A stretch of DNA of 64,000 bases from assembly GCA_937978655.1 (NCBI GenBank), contig CALJUX010000017.1:1-64000 (forward strand), written 5' to 3'. Shown here in pieces: positions 15,579-23,659 of this stretch. Below the pieces are notes generated by a model, which saw only the letters and a list, made by a program, of their open reading frames with translations, ran no database searches and was not told the DNA's origin. Numbering within the stretch: the stretch's first letter is position 1; each line of letters begins with the position of its first letter. The position numbers were made by a program, and so were the translations under genes. This DNA is from an uncultured Chromatiaceae bacterium. Lineage in GTDB: Bacteria > Pseudomonadota > Gammaproteobacteria > Enterobacterales > Alteromonadaceae.

Positions 15579-16441
15579 CAAACTGCTCCTTGTTGAGCCG
15601 TACCACAGCAGGCACAGCCTGGGTTGGCGTGAAGCGGGTACCAGTGAAAACCAATGTGATTGCCACTTGCAGCGAAGCGGCCGTAGTGTCCGAAAGGCAC
15701 TGGATTTGCCTGCCCGAAGGGGATTGGGTTTGCGGGCCCGAAGGGTACTGAATTTGCCTGGCCGAAGGGCACTGCGTCTGAGGCGTCAGTGGGTCCAGTC
15801 TGTAAATACTGCAACAACAACCAGACCAGCTGCTGGGCGGTCAACGTCACCAGCGCCGGGTCCACGCCCAGGCTTCGGCAGTTTTGCAGCACCTGCCAGT
15901 CGGGGTCGACCAGACATTGATAACAGGCGCTGTACTGATTCAGCAGATACAGCTGCGCTGAAGTACCGCTGACGGCGCCGGCAAACAGCGGTTTGCCGGT
16001 TTCGCGCGCCAGCCGGTTCAGTTGCAGCCGGGTCGGCAGGTTGTCGCTGCAATCGACCAGCACATCACAATCGGCGGCGAGTTCCCGCAGCCTTTGTTCA
16101 TCCGGCCGGCCTTGCACCTCCTGCAGCTGCGGGTGTGGGTTGTGCTGGCGCAGCCGCGCTGCGGCAACTTCAGCTTTGGGTTTGCCGATATCGCTGGTCT
16201 GGTATAGCTGCTGGCGTGGCAGATTGGACAATTCGACGTTATCGCCATCAATCAGCGTCAGTGCGCCCACGCCGGCACTGACCAGCGTGGTTGCAACAGG
16301 ACAACCCAGCCCGCCAAGCCCAAGGACCAGCACCCGTGCCTGCTTCAGCCGCAGCTGCCGGGCTTCGGCGGTCTCGCCCAGCATCAGACTGCGGCTGTAG
16401 CGGATAAATTCGGCATCTGACAGTCGGGTCTCAGTGTGCAT
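15578..16441 (-). CDS. thiF: ThiS adenylyltransferase ThiF with internal tandem repeat
   Basis: An E1-like enzyme that activates ThiS. The 287-residue protein (E. coli 251) has the nucleotide-binding loop GLGGLGCP (about residues 36-43), the zinc-binding Cys pairs CYQC and CACC, and the adenylation motif DNLPTR. It starts with MHTETRLSD at 16441, overlapping the thiDE end by 11 bp; the frame open further upstream is a shadow of thiDE. Its extra length comes mainly from a 28-residue insert of 8-residue repeats (VPFGQANS-type) between the catalytic domain and the second CxxC. Confidence 0.95.
   Translation of the reverse strand: MHTETRLSDAEFIRYSRSLMLGETAEARQLRLKQARVLVLGLGGLGCPVATTLVSAGVGALTLIDGDNVELSNLPRQQLYQTSDIGKPKAEVAAARLRQHNPHPQLQEVQGRPDEQRLRELAADCDVLVDCSDNLPTRLQLNRLARETGKPLFAGAVSGTSAQLYLLNQYSACYQCLVDPDWQVLQNCRSLGVDPALVTLTAQQLVWLLLQYLQTGPTDASDAVPFGQANSVPFGPANPIPFGQANPVPFGHYGRFAASGNHIGFHWYPLHANPGCACCGTAQQGAV
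15689..15772. repeat. 24-bp tandem repeat inside thiF (3.5 units)
   Basis: Three and a half diverged copies of a 24-bp unit, each beginning ccgaa(g/a)gg on the plus strand. In the thiF frame they encode VPFGQANS, VPFGPANP, IPFGQANP and VPFG. The repeat keeps frame and lies in a loop region just before the C-terminal zinc-binding CxxC. Confidence 0.9.
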
Positions 16442-18011
16442 ACTGACCCTCCGCTGACAATGGCTGTTGCCACAGCGCCAGCAGTTGCCGGCAAGTGTCG
16501 CTGAGATCGGCGCTGTCGACGACAGCCCGCACCATCGCGGTGCCGGACAGGCCCATCGCCCGCAGCGCTGGCAGATGCGCCGCATTGATGCCACCAATGG
16601 CCACGGCCGGGATCTGCTGGCTCTGACACAGTTGCTGCTGGCGGGCGAGCAGACGCAGCCCCTGCGGGATGGACGGCATGTCTTTGGTTGGGGTAGCAAA
16701 CACATGGCCCAGCGCGATGTAAGAAGGTCGCAGCTGCAGCGCCTGCAGCAGCTCCAGATAACCGTGGGTGGAAATGCCAAGCCGCAGGCCGGCCTGTTGC
16801 AGTGCGCCAAGGTCCGCGTCATGTAAATCTTCCTGCCCCAGATGCACACCATAAGCACCAAGTTCCAGCGCCAGTTGCCAGTGGTCATTGATAAAGAGCT
16901 GCAGCTGATGTTGCTGGCCAAAGGCAATGGCGGCGCGAAGCTCCTGGACCAGCTGGGCACCAACGCTGGTTTTCAGTCTCAGTTGCACAGTGCGAACGCC
17001 TGCGGCGGCAACGGCAAACAACTGGCTGAAACTGCCAACCACCGGGTAAATACCGGGCGCCTGCGCCAGCGGCGCAAAACCAGTAGCGGTCAGCGCAGCA
17101 CCGGCCAGCGGACCACGCAGGCAGAGGCGTGCTTCCGGCGGGAGCGTCAGCGGCCAGCCAGCTCTTTGCAGTTGTTGTCGGGCAGTGGCCGGGCGTTGCA
17201 GGCATTGCTGTAAGTAAAGACTCGCCAGCACCAGTGCGTCGGGCAACAACATCGGCTGCGCCAAAGCACAGGCCAGCGCTGTGGCAAAACTGCAGCCGGT
17301 GCCGCGCCAACGCCCGCTTATCCGCAGTTTTTCCAGTTGCAGCGCGCTTTGCGGCGTGCCGGCCGCCAGTGTGTTGTTCAGCGTCTGTGCCGGCCAGAGT
17401 TTAAACGCCGGCGTGGCCGCCGGATGCAGGAACAACTGTTCTTGCAGCAGCTCGCCGCTGCCGTGGCCGTCTTTACACCAGATGGCTTTGACACCGGCGG
17501 CCAGCAGTAAATGCACCGCCAGCTTTGGCTCCGCAGCGGCGGGTAAACCAGCCAGCGCACGCAGTTCTGGCAAATTCGGCGTTAAGATGTCGGTCAGCGC
17601 CAATAACGGCGCAAACGCGGACGGACTCAAGCGTTGCAGGGCGCCGCCGCTACTTGCCACTTGCACCGGATCGACAATGATCCAGACCTGCGGCTGTTGT
17701 TGCCTGAAGCGACGCAGCCAGTCGACAAGCAGCTCCAGCGTGCCACTGTCCGGCACCAGCCCTATTTTTATCGCCACCGGCAGCACCTGGCCAGGGGCCG
17801 TCAGGGCATCCAGTTGCGATTGCAGCACCGCAGGCGTTACCGGATTGACCGCCAGCACCGCGCCATTGTGTTGTGCGGTTACGGCGGTCAGCACAGTGGC
17901 AGCCGGCACTTGCAAATCCTGCGCGGTGGCGAGGTCGGCCTGAATGCCGGCCAAAGCACTGCAGTCCGAGCCGCCGATGAGCCAGATCAAACCAGGTTCA
18001 GGCAGGTGCAT
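16431..18011 (-). CDS. thiDE: bifunctional HMP-P kinase / thiamine-phosphate synthase (ThiD-ThiE fusion)
   Basis: A 526-residue fusion. Residues about 1-265 are ThiD (hydroxymethylpyrimidine phosphate kinase): GSDCSALAGIQADL, a variant of GSDSGGGAGIQADL; IVDPV; and the active-site GTGCSF. Residues about 315-526 are ThiE, which joins HMP-PP and thiazole phosphate: VQLRLK, INDHWQLALELGAYGVHLGQ, GHVFATPTK, AIGGI and SGTAMVRAV. It starts 14 bp inside the end of thiC. ThiD loop glycines are replaced by Ala/Leu, but the catalytic Cys is retained. The fusion couples pyrimidine activation to the final condensation. Confidence 0.94.
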   Translation of the reverse strand: MHLPEPGLIWLIGGSDCSALAGIQADLATAQDLQVPAATVLTAVTAQHNGAVLAVNPVTPAVLQSQLDALTAPGQVLPVAIKIGLVPDSGTLELLVDWLRRFRQQQPQVWIIVDPVQVASSGGALQRLSPSAFAPLLALTDILTPNLPELRALAGLPAAAEPKLAVHLLLAAGVKAIWCKDGHGSGELLQEQLFLHPAATPAFKLWPAQTLNNTLAAGTPQSALQLEKLRISGRWRGTGCSFATALACALAQPMLLPDALVLASLYLQQCLQRPATARQQLQRAGWPLTLPPEARLCLRGPLAGAALTATGFAPLAQAPGIYPVVGSFSQLFAVAAAGVRTVQLRLKTSVGAQLVQELRAAIAFGQQHQLQLFINDHWQLALELGAYGVHLGQEDLHDADLGALQQAGLRLGISTHGYLELLQALQLRPSYIALGHVFATPTKDMPSIPQGLRLLARQQQLCQSQQIPAVAIGGINAAHLPALRAMGLSGTAMVRAVVDSADLSDTCRQLLALWQQPLSAEGQYAH

Positions 18012-19851
18012 CGGTGTGCTCCAGCGGTTGTGTGGCTAAAGTGCTGGCTTTGACGGTCTGGTTCAGTTTCATTGAACAAAATTTGGGCCCGCACATGGCG
18101 CAGAACTCAGTGTCGGCACCTTCCGGCAGCGCCGCCTGGTAATAGGCTTTGGCGGTGTCGGGATCGAGTGATAAATGAAATTGGTCCAGCCAACGGAATT
18201 CATAACGCGCTTTGGACAAGGCGTTGTCGCGTAGCTGCGCGCCGGGATGACCTTTGGCTAAATCGGCGGCATGCGCAGCAATTTTGTAGGCGATCAGCCC
18301 TTGTTTGACATCTTCTTTATCCGGCAGGCCCAAATGCTCTTTGGGCGTGACATAACACAGCATGGCGCAGCCAAACCAACCGATGAGCGCCGCGCCGATG
18401 CCGGAGGCGATATGGTCATAGCCCGGCGAAATGTCGGTGATAAGCGGGCCCAAGGTATAAAACGGCGCACCGTGGCAATGTTGCAGCTGCTCGGTCATAT
18501 TGGCCTGCACTAATTGCAGCGGCACATGGCCCGGGCCTTCAATCATCACCTGCACATCATATTCCCAGGCGATTTTGGTCAGTTCGCCCAAGGTGCGCAG
18601 TTCGGCAAACTGCGCGGCGTCATTGGCGTCGGCGACACAGCCGGGGCGCAGGCCATCGCCAAGGCTTAACGAAACGTCGTACTGCGCACAAATCTGACAA
18701 ATTTCGGCAAAATGCTGATACAGAAAGTTTTCGCTGTCGTGCAGTTGGCACCACTGCGCCAGAATAGCGCCGCCGCGTGAGACGATGCCGGTGATGCGCT
18801 TTGCCGTCAGCGGAATAAAATCTTTCAGTACACCCGCGTGAATGGTGAAGTAATCGACGCCTTGCTCGGCTTGTTCAATTAACGTGTCGCGAAACAGCGC
18901 CCAGCTCAGTTTTTCCACATCACCACGCACTTTTTCCAGCGCCTGATAAATCGGCACTGTGCCAATCGGTACTGGTGAGTTACGTAAAATCCACTCGCGG
19001 GTCTGGTGAATATGCCGGCCGGTGGATAAATCCATCACAGTATCGGCGCCCCAACGCACCGACCACAGCAGCTTTTCGACTTCTTCTTCGATACTGGAAC
19101 TGACCGCCGAATTGCCGATATTGGCATTCACTTTAACCAGAAAATTGCGGCCGATAATCATCGGCTCGGCTTCCGGGTGATTGATATTGGCCGGCAAAAT
19201 GGCGCGGCCGGCGGCGATTTCGCTGCGAACAAATTCGGCGTCGATTTGTGCCGCAATACCGGCACCAAAACTTTCACCGGCATGTTGTGGCGCTAAATCG
19301 CTGGCGGCCTGCAGCTGCGCCGCGCGCGCCATATTTTCCCGCAGCGCGACAAACTGCATTTCCGGCGTGATGATGCCGGCGCGGGCATAAGCCAGCTGAG
19401 TCGGGCGACAACCGGGCCGCGCCTGCCGTACCGCATGACTAAACTGGCCTTGTTGTGCATCCAGTTCCACCGCTAAGGCCGACAGGGGCGCAGCGCAAGG
19501 CTCGGTATCACCTCGTGCAGCAATCCAGCCCGCCCGAAGTTTTGGCAAACCGCGGCTGACATCAGCCTGATAACCGGCATCACCATAAGGCCCGCTGCAG
19601 TCATAGAGGGAGACCGGCGCATTGGCGCTGCCATCCGGTGATGGATGTAACGCCACTTCACGGCAAGGCACCGCAACAGTGCCGTTAGCAATTTGGTGAC
19701 CCGAGTCATCAGCGCTATGCAGGTAAATCCGGCGGGAACCGGTATAAGCGGCGGTTTTAAAGTCGGCAATAAACTGGCGCGCCGCTTCGCGTTTATCGCG
19801 ACGGCTGGCCGGTGCTGCAGTGATTTTTGTTGTGGTAGTACAGTCAGACAT
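17998..19851 (-). CDS. thiC: phosphomethylpyrimidine synthase ThiC
   Basis: A radical-SAM enzyme converting aminoimidazole ribotide to HMP-P. From ATG 19851 (GGAG upstream) it has 617 residues (E. coli 631) and ends with the unusual C-terminal cluster motif Cys584-Cys587-Cys592 (CAMCGPKFC). Conserved blocks MIEGPGHVP and YHIASGIGAALIGWFG-like GYDHIASGIGAALIGW are present. The frame runs open upstream to 20226 across the TPP riboswitch, but that part is not protein-like and is excluded. It is the first gene of the thi operon. Confidence 0.97.
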   Translation of the reverse strand: MSDCTTTTKITAAPASRRDKREAARQFIADFKTAAYTGSRRIYLHSADDSGHQIANGTVAVPCREVALHPSPDGSANAPVSLYDCSGPYGDAGYQADVSRGLPKLRAGWIAARGDTEPCAAPLSALAVELDAQQGQFSHAVRQARPGCRPTQLAYARAGIITPEMQFVALRENMARAAQLQAASDLAPQHAGESFGAGIAAQIDAEFVRSEIAAGRAILPANINHPEAEPMIIGRNFLVKVNANIGNSAVSSSIEEEVEKLLWSVRWGADTVMDLSTGRHIHQTREWILRNSPVPIGTVPIYQALEKVRGDVEKLSWALFRDTLIEQAEQGVDYFTIHAGVLKDFIPLTAKRITGIVSRGGAILAQWCQLHDSENFLYQHFAEICQICAQYDVSLSLGDGLRPGCVADANDAAQFAELRTLGELTKIAWEYDVQVMIEGPGHVPLQLVQANMTEQLQHCHGAPFYTLGPLITDISPGYDHIASGIGAALIGWFGCAMLCYVTPKEHLGLPDKEDVKQGLIAYKIAAHAADLAKGHPGAQLRDNALSKARYEFRWLDQFHLSLDPDTAKAYYQAALPEGADTEFCAMCGPKFCSMKLNQTVKASTLATQPLEHTDAPA

Positions 19852-20105
19852 AGCAAGCTCCAATAAAGTTGAGTTGCTTGTCCGGAGTGGGGCAGATGTG
19901 TGAGCTGTACCGGCTGCATTAAAGCGCCGGGGGCGACACCCATTTGATAGAAAGCCCGTGCCAATGGAATAGCCAGCGACAGACGCCGGTGAAAAATCCA
20001 ACAGCACAGACAACTGCAGATCCGGTACGCGTTCGCATACAGCAAGGCCTTCTCTCAAAGGTTTGGCACTGTATGGATCTATTGCACCAGGGTTGCAGTG
20101 ATCCC
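19852..20105 (-). other. long thiC leader between riboswitch and start codon
   Basis: About 250 nt separate the TPP aptamer from the thiC ATG. On the minus strand there is a stem CATACAG...CTGTATG with a nested CCTT-TGAGAG-AAGG hairpin, but no clear GC stem followed by a T-tract. The expression platform is therefore not obvious, and could be Rho-dependent or translational. Confidence 0.5.
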
Positions 20106-20190
20106 CTTGTTTCCCTTCGCAGGTTCTAACCTGATCAGGTTCAACGGTATCCGCTTTCGCGGTCTCAGCCCAGTGGGCACTCCGACAAGT
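20106..20190 (-). promoter_or_regulatory. TPP riboswitch (THI element) controlling the thi operon
   Basis: The minus strand shows the conserved THI-box order: GGAGTGCCCACTGGGCTGAGA (P2/P3 side, with the invariant CUGAGA), then ACCGTTGAACCTGATCAGGTT (P4/P5 side with the CUGAUC core) and the closing GAAGGGAA. It lies upstream of thiC on the same strand. TPP binding is expected to reduce expression of the six downstream genes. Confidence 0.95.
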
Positions 20191-20294
20191 GCGCGCAGTA
20201 TAAGCAAAAAAAATTGCAGCTGGCAATTGGCGTATTGTTGCATCTGTATTATTAATGTTTCATATTGGTTGAAAATCAGGCGAGGGAATGAACA

Positions 20295-21422
20295 ATGACA
20301 TCAGGGAAAAACGCTGCGCTGTGGTGGTTATTGGGTTGCATGGTGTGTCCGGCGCAGGCGCTGACGACAAATACCGAGCCAGTCGGCGCAGAATCAACAA
20401 TCGCGGCACCTGCCGGCCAATACAGTTATCACGATTTATTGCAAAAAGCCGTGCTGGCAACCGGTTCGCCGGTGCGTTACAACTATTCCACAGACTCCCC
20501 CGATATCAATAGCCGGATCAAATCAGTGATCCGGCGCAGTTCTTATGATGGCAACCGGTTTTTGTTTGAAGCTTTTGTCAAATATCCGGAGTTGTTGCCC
20601 GCGCTCAGGCAGGTGCGGGACGATATGCTGGCGTTATCACCGCAGCTGTTGGCGAGCCGCAGCACAGACGAACAGCTGGCCCACTGGCTGAATCTGCACA
20701 ATGTGCTGGTGATAAACCATATCGCCCATCTGTATCCGAAGAAAGTGTTAGATGATTTGTATCAAGGCGAACAGCCCTGGGCCACGCAGCGGCTGTACCG
20801 GTTCGGTGATGAAACGCTGAGCCTGACTGACATTAAATTTCACAAGGTACTGCCGCTGGCGGCCGGACGCACTGACGTGATTTATGGTTTTTATGAAGGT
20901 TATATCAGCGGCCCCAGTATCCGCAGCGAGCCTTTTACCGGCAAAGACCTCAAAACACAGCTGAAAGAAAACGCCGTGGAGTTCGTCAACACCAGTCGTG
21001 GTTCTTATCCGGAATATGGCACCAGCTTTCGCGCTTCCGGATTTTATCAGCGCCATCAGGCGTTTTTCCCGAATTTCCCTTATGACTTAAAATCGCATCT
21101 GCAGCAGTATGTTAACGTCGATGAGCAGGATGTGCTGGCCAAAACCGATGTGGTCAGCACTGATATCAACGACTGGCGCATTGCCGATATTTTCGGCACT
21201 GTCCGCCAAGCCAATAGCCGCAGTATCGATGCCGAATTTGTCATGGACACCACTAAGCGCAAAGGTGAGCTGAGCGCCATCAACAATCCGCTGCGCCTCG
21301 ATGATAAACAACTACATCAGTTACAGATGCTGCGTAAAAGGCAGCAGGTGAAAGAAGGCAAAGTCGACATTGTCGATTTACCGGCAGAGCAAAAAACTGC
21401 CCCGGCAAAACCGCAGCCATAG
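20295..21422 (+). CDS. exported DUF547 domain protein
   Basis: A 375-residue protein with an N-terminal signal (WWLLGCMVCPAQA) and a central DUF547 domain (about residues 110-260), recognisable by HWLNLHNVLVINHI and IKFHKVLP. DUF547 proteins are of unknown function; the fold is related to papain-like cysteine hydrolases and many members are periplasmic. The C-terminal quarter is charged and low-complexity. It is divergent from the thi operon with about 100 bp between. An alternative lipoprotein reading (Cys in the signal region) is possible but the lipobox is poor. Confidence 0.78.
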   Translation: MTSGKNAALWWLLGCMVCPAQALTTNTEPVGAESTIAAPAGQYSYHDLLQKAVLATGSPVRYNYSTDSPDINSRIKSVIRRSSYDGNRFLFEAFVKYPELLPALRQVRDDMLALSPQLLASRSTDEQLAHWLNLHNVLVINHIAHLYPKKVLDDLYQGEQPWATQRLYRFGDETLSLTDIKFHKVLPLAAGRTDVIYGFYEGYISGPSIRSEPFTGKDLKTQLKENAVEFVNTSRGSYPEYGTSFRASGFYQRHQAFFPNFPYDLKSHLQQYVNVDEQDVLAKTDVVSTDINDWRIADIFGTVRQANSRSIDAEFVMDTTKRKGELSAINNPLRLDDKQLHQLQMLRKRQQVKEGKVDIVDLPAEQKTAPAKPQP

Positions 21423-21620
21423 GCGAGCAACAGTTCGTACAGTGCGATCGTGTTCAGAGCAGGGGCCGGCGCACCCGATTGACCGCGTTTTGATAATCCT
21501 GTGATAAACCGCCGACTTTTTACTGATATTTGGTCCGCCAGCATGCCGGCTTTTTTCCCTTTGTTAGGCTCAGCAAGCAGCGTTTTGCTGCGCCTGAACA
21601 TGGAACAAAGAGGCTCAATC

Positions 21621-22787
21621 ATGCACATCAAACATAAAATCACCCCGTTTTGCTTTGTCCTGCTGTTATCTGCACCGGCGCTTTGCGCCAGTGAAACCCC
21701 GGACGCCCGGTTGCCGCAGCTGAACCCCGCCAGCAGCGCTTTGATTTACAGCTACGACGAAATGTTTCACTTTGATATCGAGCAATATCTGGCCAGCCAG
21801 GCCCCGCATTTGTTGCCTTATGCCGAAGTGATTTCGCACTGGGCCGGTTACAGCAGCATCAGTCCGCGGGTGTTACTGACCTTGATTGATTTGCAGAGTC
21901 AGCTCATTAGCCAGCCCGATCCGGCGCAGTTGCAGCAACCGCTGGTTGGTTTGAGCAGCGCCGATGGTTTTAGTGCGCAGTTGCAGGATGTGGCGGATCA
22001 GCTGGCTACGCGGCTGTATCAGCGCGAGGCTGCGGTCAGTGAATTTGCCACGGCGCCAGCCGCAGCACTGAGTTATCTGTTTGATGCTGAACCAAATAAA
22101 AACGCAGAGCGGGCCCAGTTTGCACACAACAAATTGGCGCAATTCAGCCAGCGTTATCAGCAGTTATTTGCCGAATCTTATCTGCCAGCGCCAGATCGCA
22201 GCATGCAGGACACGCAAATGCCGGATAGCAGCGTGCAGGATATCGATACGCTGGCCGGTCCTGCCAATGGGTTCCTGCAATTTCCGTTTCCGCTTGGGCA
22301 AAGCTGGCATGTCGGCGGCGCCCATACCAATACCGGCAGCGGCAATTATCCGATGTCGTCGCTGGATATGAGCATCGGTGGCGGTTGGGGCAGCAATCAG
22401 TCCAATACCTGGGTGGCGGCCTCAGCGGCTGGCAGTTTTAAACGCCATTCGTCCTGTTTTGCCGAAGTGGTGCATAGTGGCGGCTGGTCGACCACTTATT
22501 ATCATCTGATGAACATCCAGTACAACACCGGCGCCAATGTGGCGAAAAATACCAAAATCGCCAATCCTGCCAATACCCAACCGCAGGCGTTGTGTAACGG
22601 TGGGTCGTCAACCGGGCCGCACCAGCACTGGAGCCTGAAACAAAACGGCAGCTGGGTGCATTTAAATACGGTGTATTTGTCCGGCTGGCAAATCACTGCG
22701 ACCGGCAGCAGTTATGACACCAACTGCACGCGGTTTTATCTGACCAAAAACGGCGTGAAAAAATGCGCTGGTTTTTTTAATCACTGA
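21621..22787 (+). CDS. LasA-like M23 metallopeptidase precursor
   Basis: A 388-residue secreted zinc endopeptidase precursor. It has a signal peptide (FCFVLLLSAPALC), a propeptide of roughly 180 residues and a C-terminal M23 domain strongly resembling staphylolysin LasA. Matching features are WHVGGAHTNTGSGN, SSLDMSIGGGWGS, GWSTTYYHL, CNGGSSTGPHQHWSL and a C-terminal Cys pair region (NCTRFY, KKCAGF). LasA-type enzymes cut glycine-rich peptides, including staphylococcal cross-bridges, and elastin. The ATG at 21621 is preceded by AAAGAGG; the upstream frame from 21501 is not signal-like. A bidirectional terminator follows. Confidence 0.88.
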   Translation: MHIKHKITPFCFVLLLSAPALCASETPDARLPQLNPASSALIYSYDEMFHFDIEQYLASQAPHLLPYAEVISHWAGYSSISPRVLLTLIDLQSQLISQPDPAQLQQPLVGLSSADGFSAQLQDVADQLATRLYQREAAVSEFATAPAAALSYLFDAEPNKNAERAQFAHNKLAQFSQRYQQLFAESYLPAPDRSMQDTQMPDSSVQDIDTLAGPANGFLQFPFPLGQSWHVGGAHTNTGSGNYPMSSLDMSIGGGWGSNQSNTWVAASAAGSFKRHSSCFAEVVHSGGWSTTYYHLMNIQYNTGANVAKNTKIANPANTQPQALCNGGSSTGPHQHWSLKQNGSWVHLNTVYLSGWQITATGSSYDTNCTRFYLTKNGVKKCAGFFNH

Positions 22788-22807
22788 TAATCAGCGTTGT
22801 CACCAAG

Positions 22808-22835
22808 AAAAAGGCCTGAAATATCAGGCCTTTTT
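22808..22835. terminator. bidirectional terminator (M23 gene / trp operon)
   Basis: AAAAAGGCCTGA, loop AATA, TCAGGCCTTTTT. It is perfectly palindromic with A and T tracts, so it can end the M23 gene (+) and the trp operon (-). Confidence 0.92.
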
Positions 22836-22852
22836 ACTTTCGACATAATCAA

Positions 22853-23659
22853 CTAGCGCTGTGTTGCCGCTTTCATGCCCCGGACAAAATCACCCAGTTG
22901 TTGTAATAACACCGAAGGTTCTGCCAGATGTTTTTCAATCAGTTGCACAATGGCCGAACCAGAAATAGCACCGGCGGCACCTGAATTGAGCGCCGCTTTG
23001 ACGTGCTCAGGTTTGGAGATACCAAAACCGAGCAGCGCAGGCGCTGCATGGTAGCTGCTGAGTTTGCTCAGCATCGCATCTGCCGGCATTGCCGCTGCGG
23101 TTTCTGTGCCAGTGACGCCGGCGCGTGATAACAAATAAGTGTAACCACGGCCATAAGAGGCGAGCTCTTTTAAGGTGTCATCGCTGGCGTTTGGCGTCGC
23201 AATAAAAATCGGCGCGATGTCGGCAGCCAGTGCGGCCTCGCGAAAGCGCCGGCTTTCAATTAATGGCACATCGGCAATCAGCACCGAATCAACGCCTGCG
23301 GCTTTGGCCTGCTGATAAAAATGGCTGATGCCACGCGCCATCACTAAGTTTGAATACAGCAGGAGGCCAATTGGCAGGTCCGGTGCATAAGCCCGTACTT
23401 TGGCGATGATGGCAAAAGCATCCGCTGGCGTGACGCCGGCAGCCAAAGCGCGGATATTCGCACCCTGAATGGTCGGACCGTCCGCGATAGGGTCGGAGAA
23501 CGGGATACCGAGTTCTAACGCATCGGCGCCGTTGTCGACCAGCGTTTTGATGATGTCAAAAGACAATTCCGCGGTCGGGTCACCGAGCGTGACAAATGGC
23601 ACAAAAGCGCCCTGATCCGCGGCTTTTAAACGGCTGAACATCTGGTCATAACGTTGCAT
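22853..23659 (-). CDS. trpA: tryptophan synthase alpha chain
   Basis: TrpA cleaves indole-3-glycerol phosphate, channelling indole to TrpB. The 268-residue TIM barrel (E. coli 268) has the catalytic Glu region (FVPFVTLGDP), LELGIPFSDP (catalytic Asp), TYLLSRAGVTG and the phosphate-binding GFGIS. Its ATG overlaps the trpB stop (TGATG). It is the last gene of the trp operon, ending at the shared terminator. Confidence 0.98.
   Translation of the reverse strand: MQRYDQMFSRLKAADQGAFVPFVTLGDPTAELSFDIIKTLVDNGADALELGIPFSDPIADGPTIQGANIRALAAGVTPADAFAIIAKVRAYAPDLPIGLLLYSNLVMARGISHFYQQAKAAGVDSVLIADVPLIESRRFREAALAADIAPIFIATPNASDDTLKELASYGRGYTYLLSRAGVTGTETAAAMPADAMLSKLSSYHAAPALLGFGISKPEHVKAALNSGAAGAISGSAIVQLIEKHLAEPSVLLQQLGDFVRGMKAATQR

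Noticed and set aside
15689..15772. CRISPR-like repeat
   Set aside because: The units are contiguous with no spacers, diverged, and in frame inside thiF.
16442..16963. Long N-terminal part of the thiF frame
   Set aside because: It is the shadow of thiDE in another frame (Cys/Arg/Ser-rich); ThiF begins with MHTETRLSD at 16441.
19852..20226. thiC frame open through the TPP riboswitch
   Set aside because: Codons in this part follow riboswitch structure rather than protein sequence; ThiC length and SD support ATG 19851.
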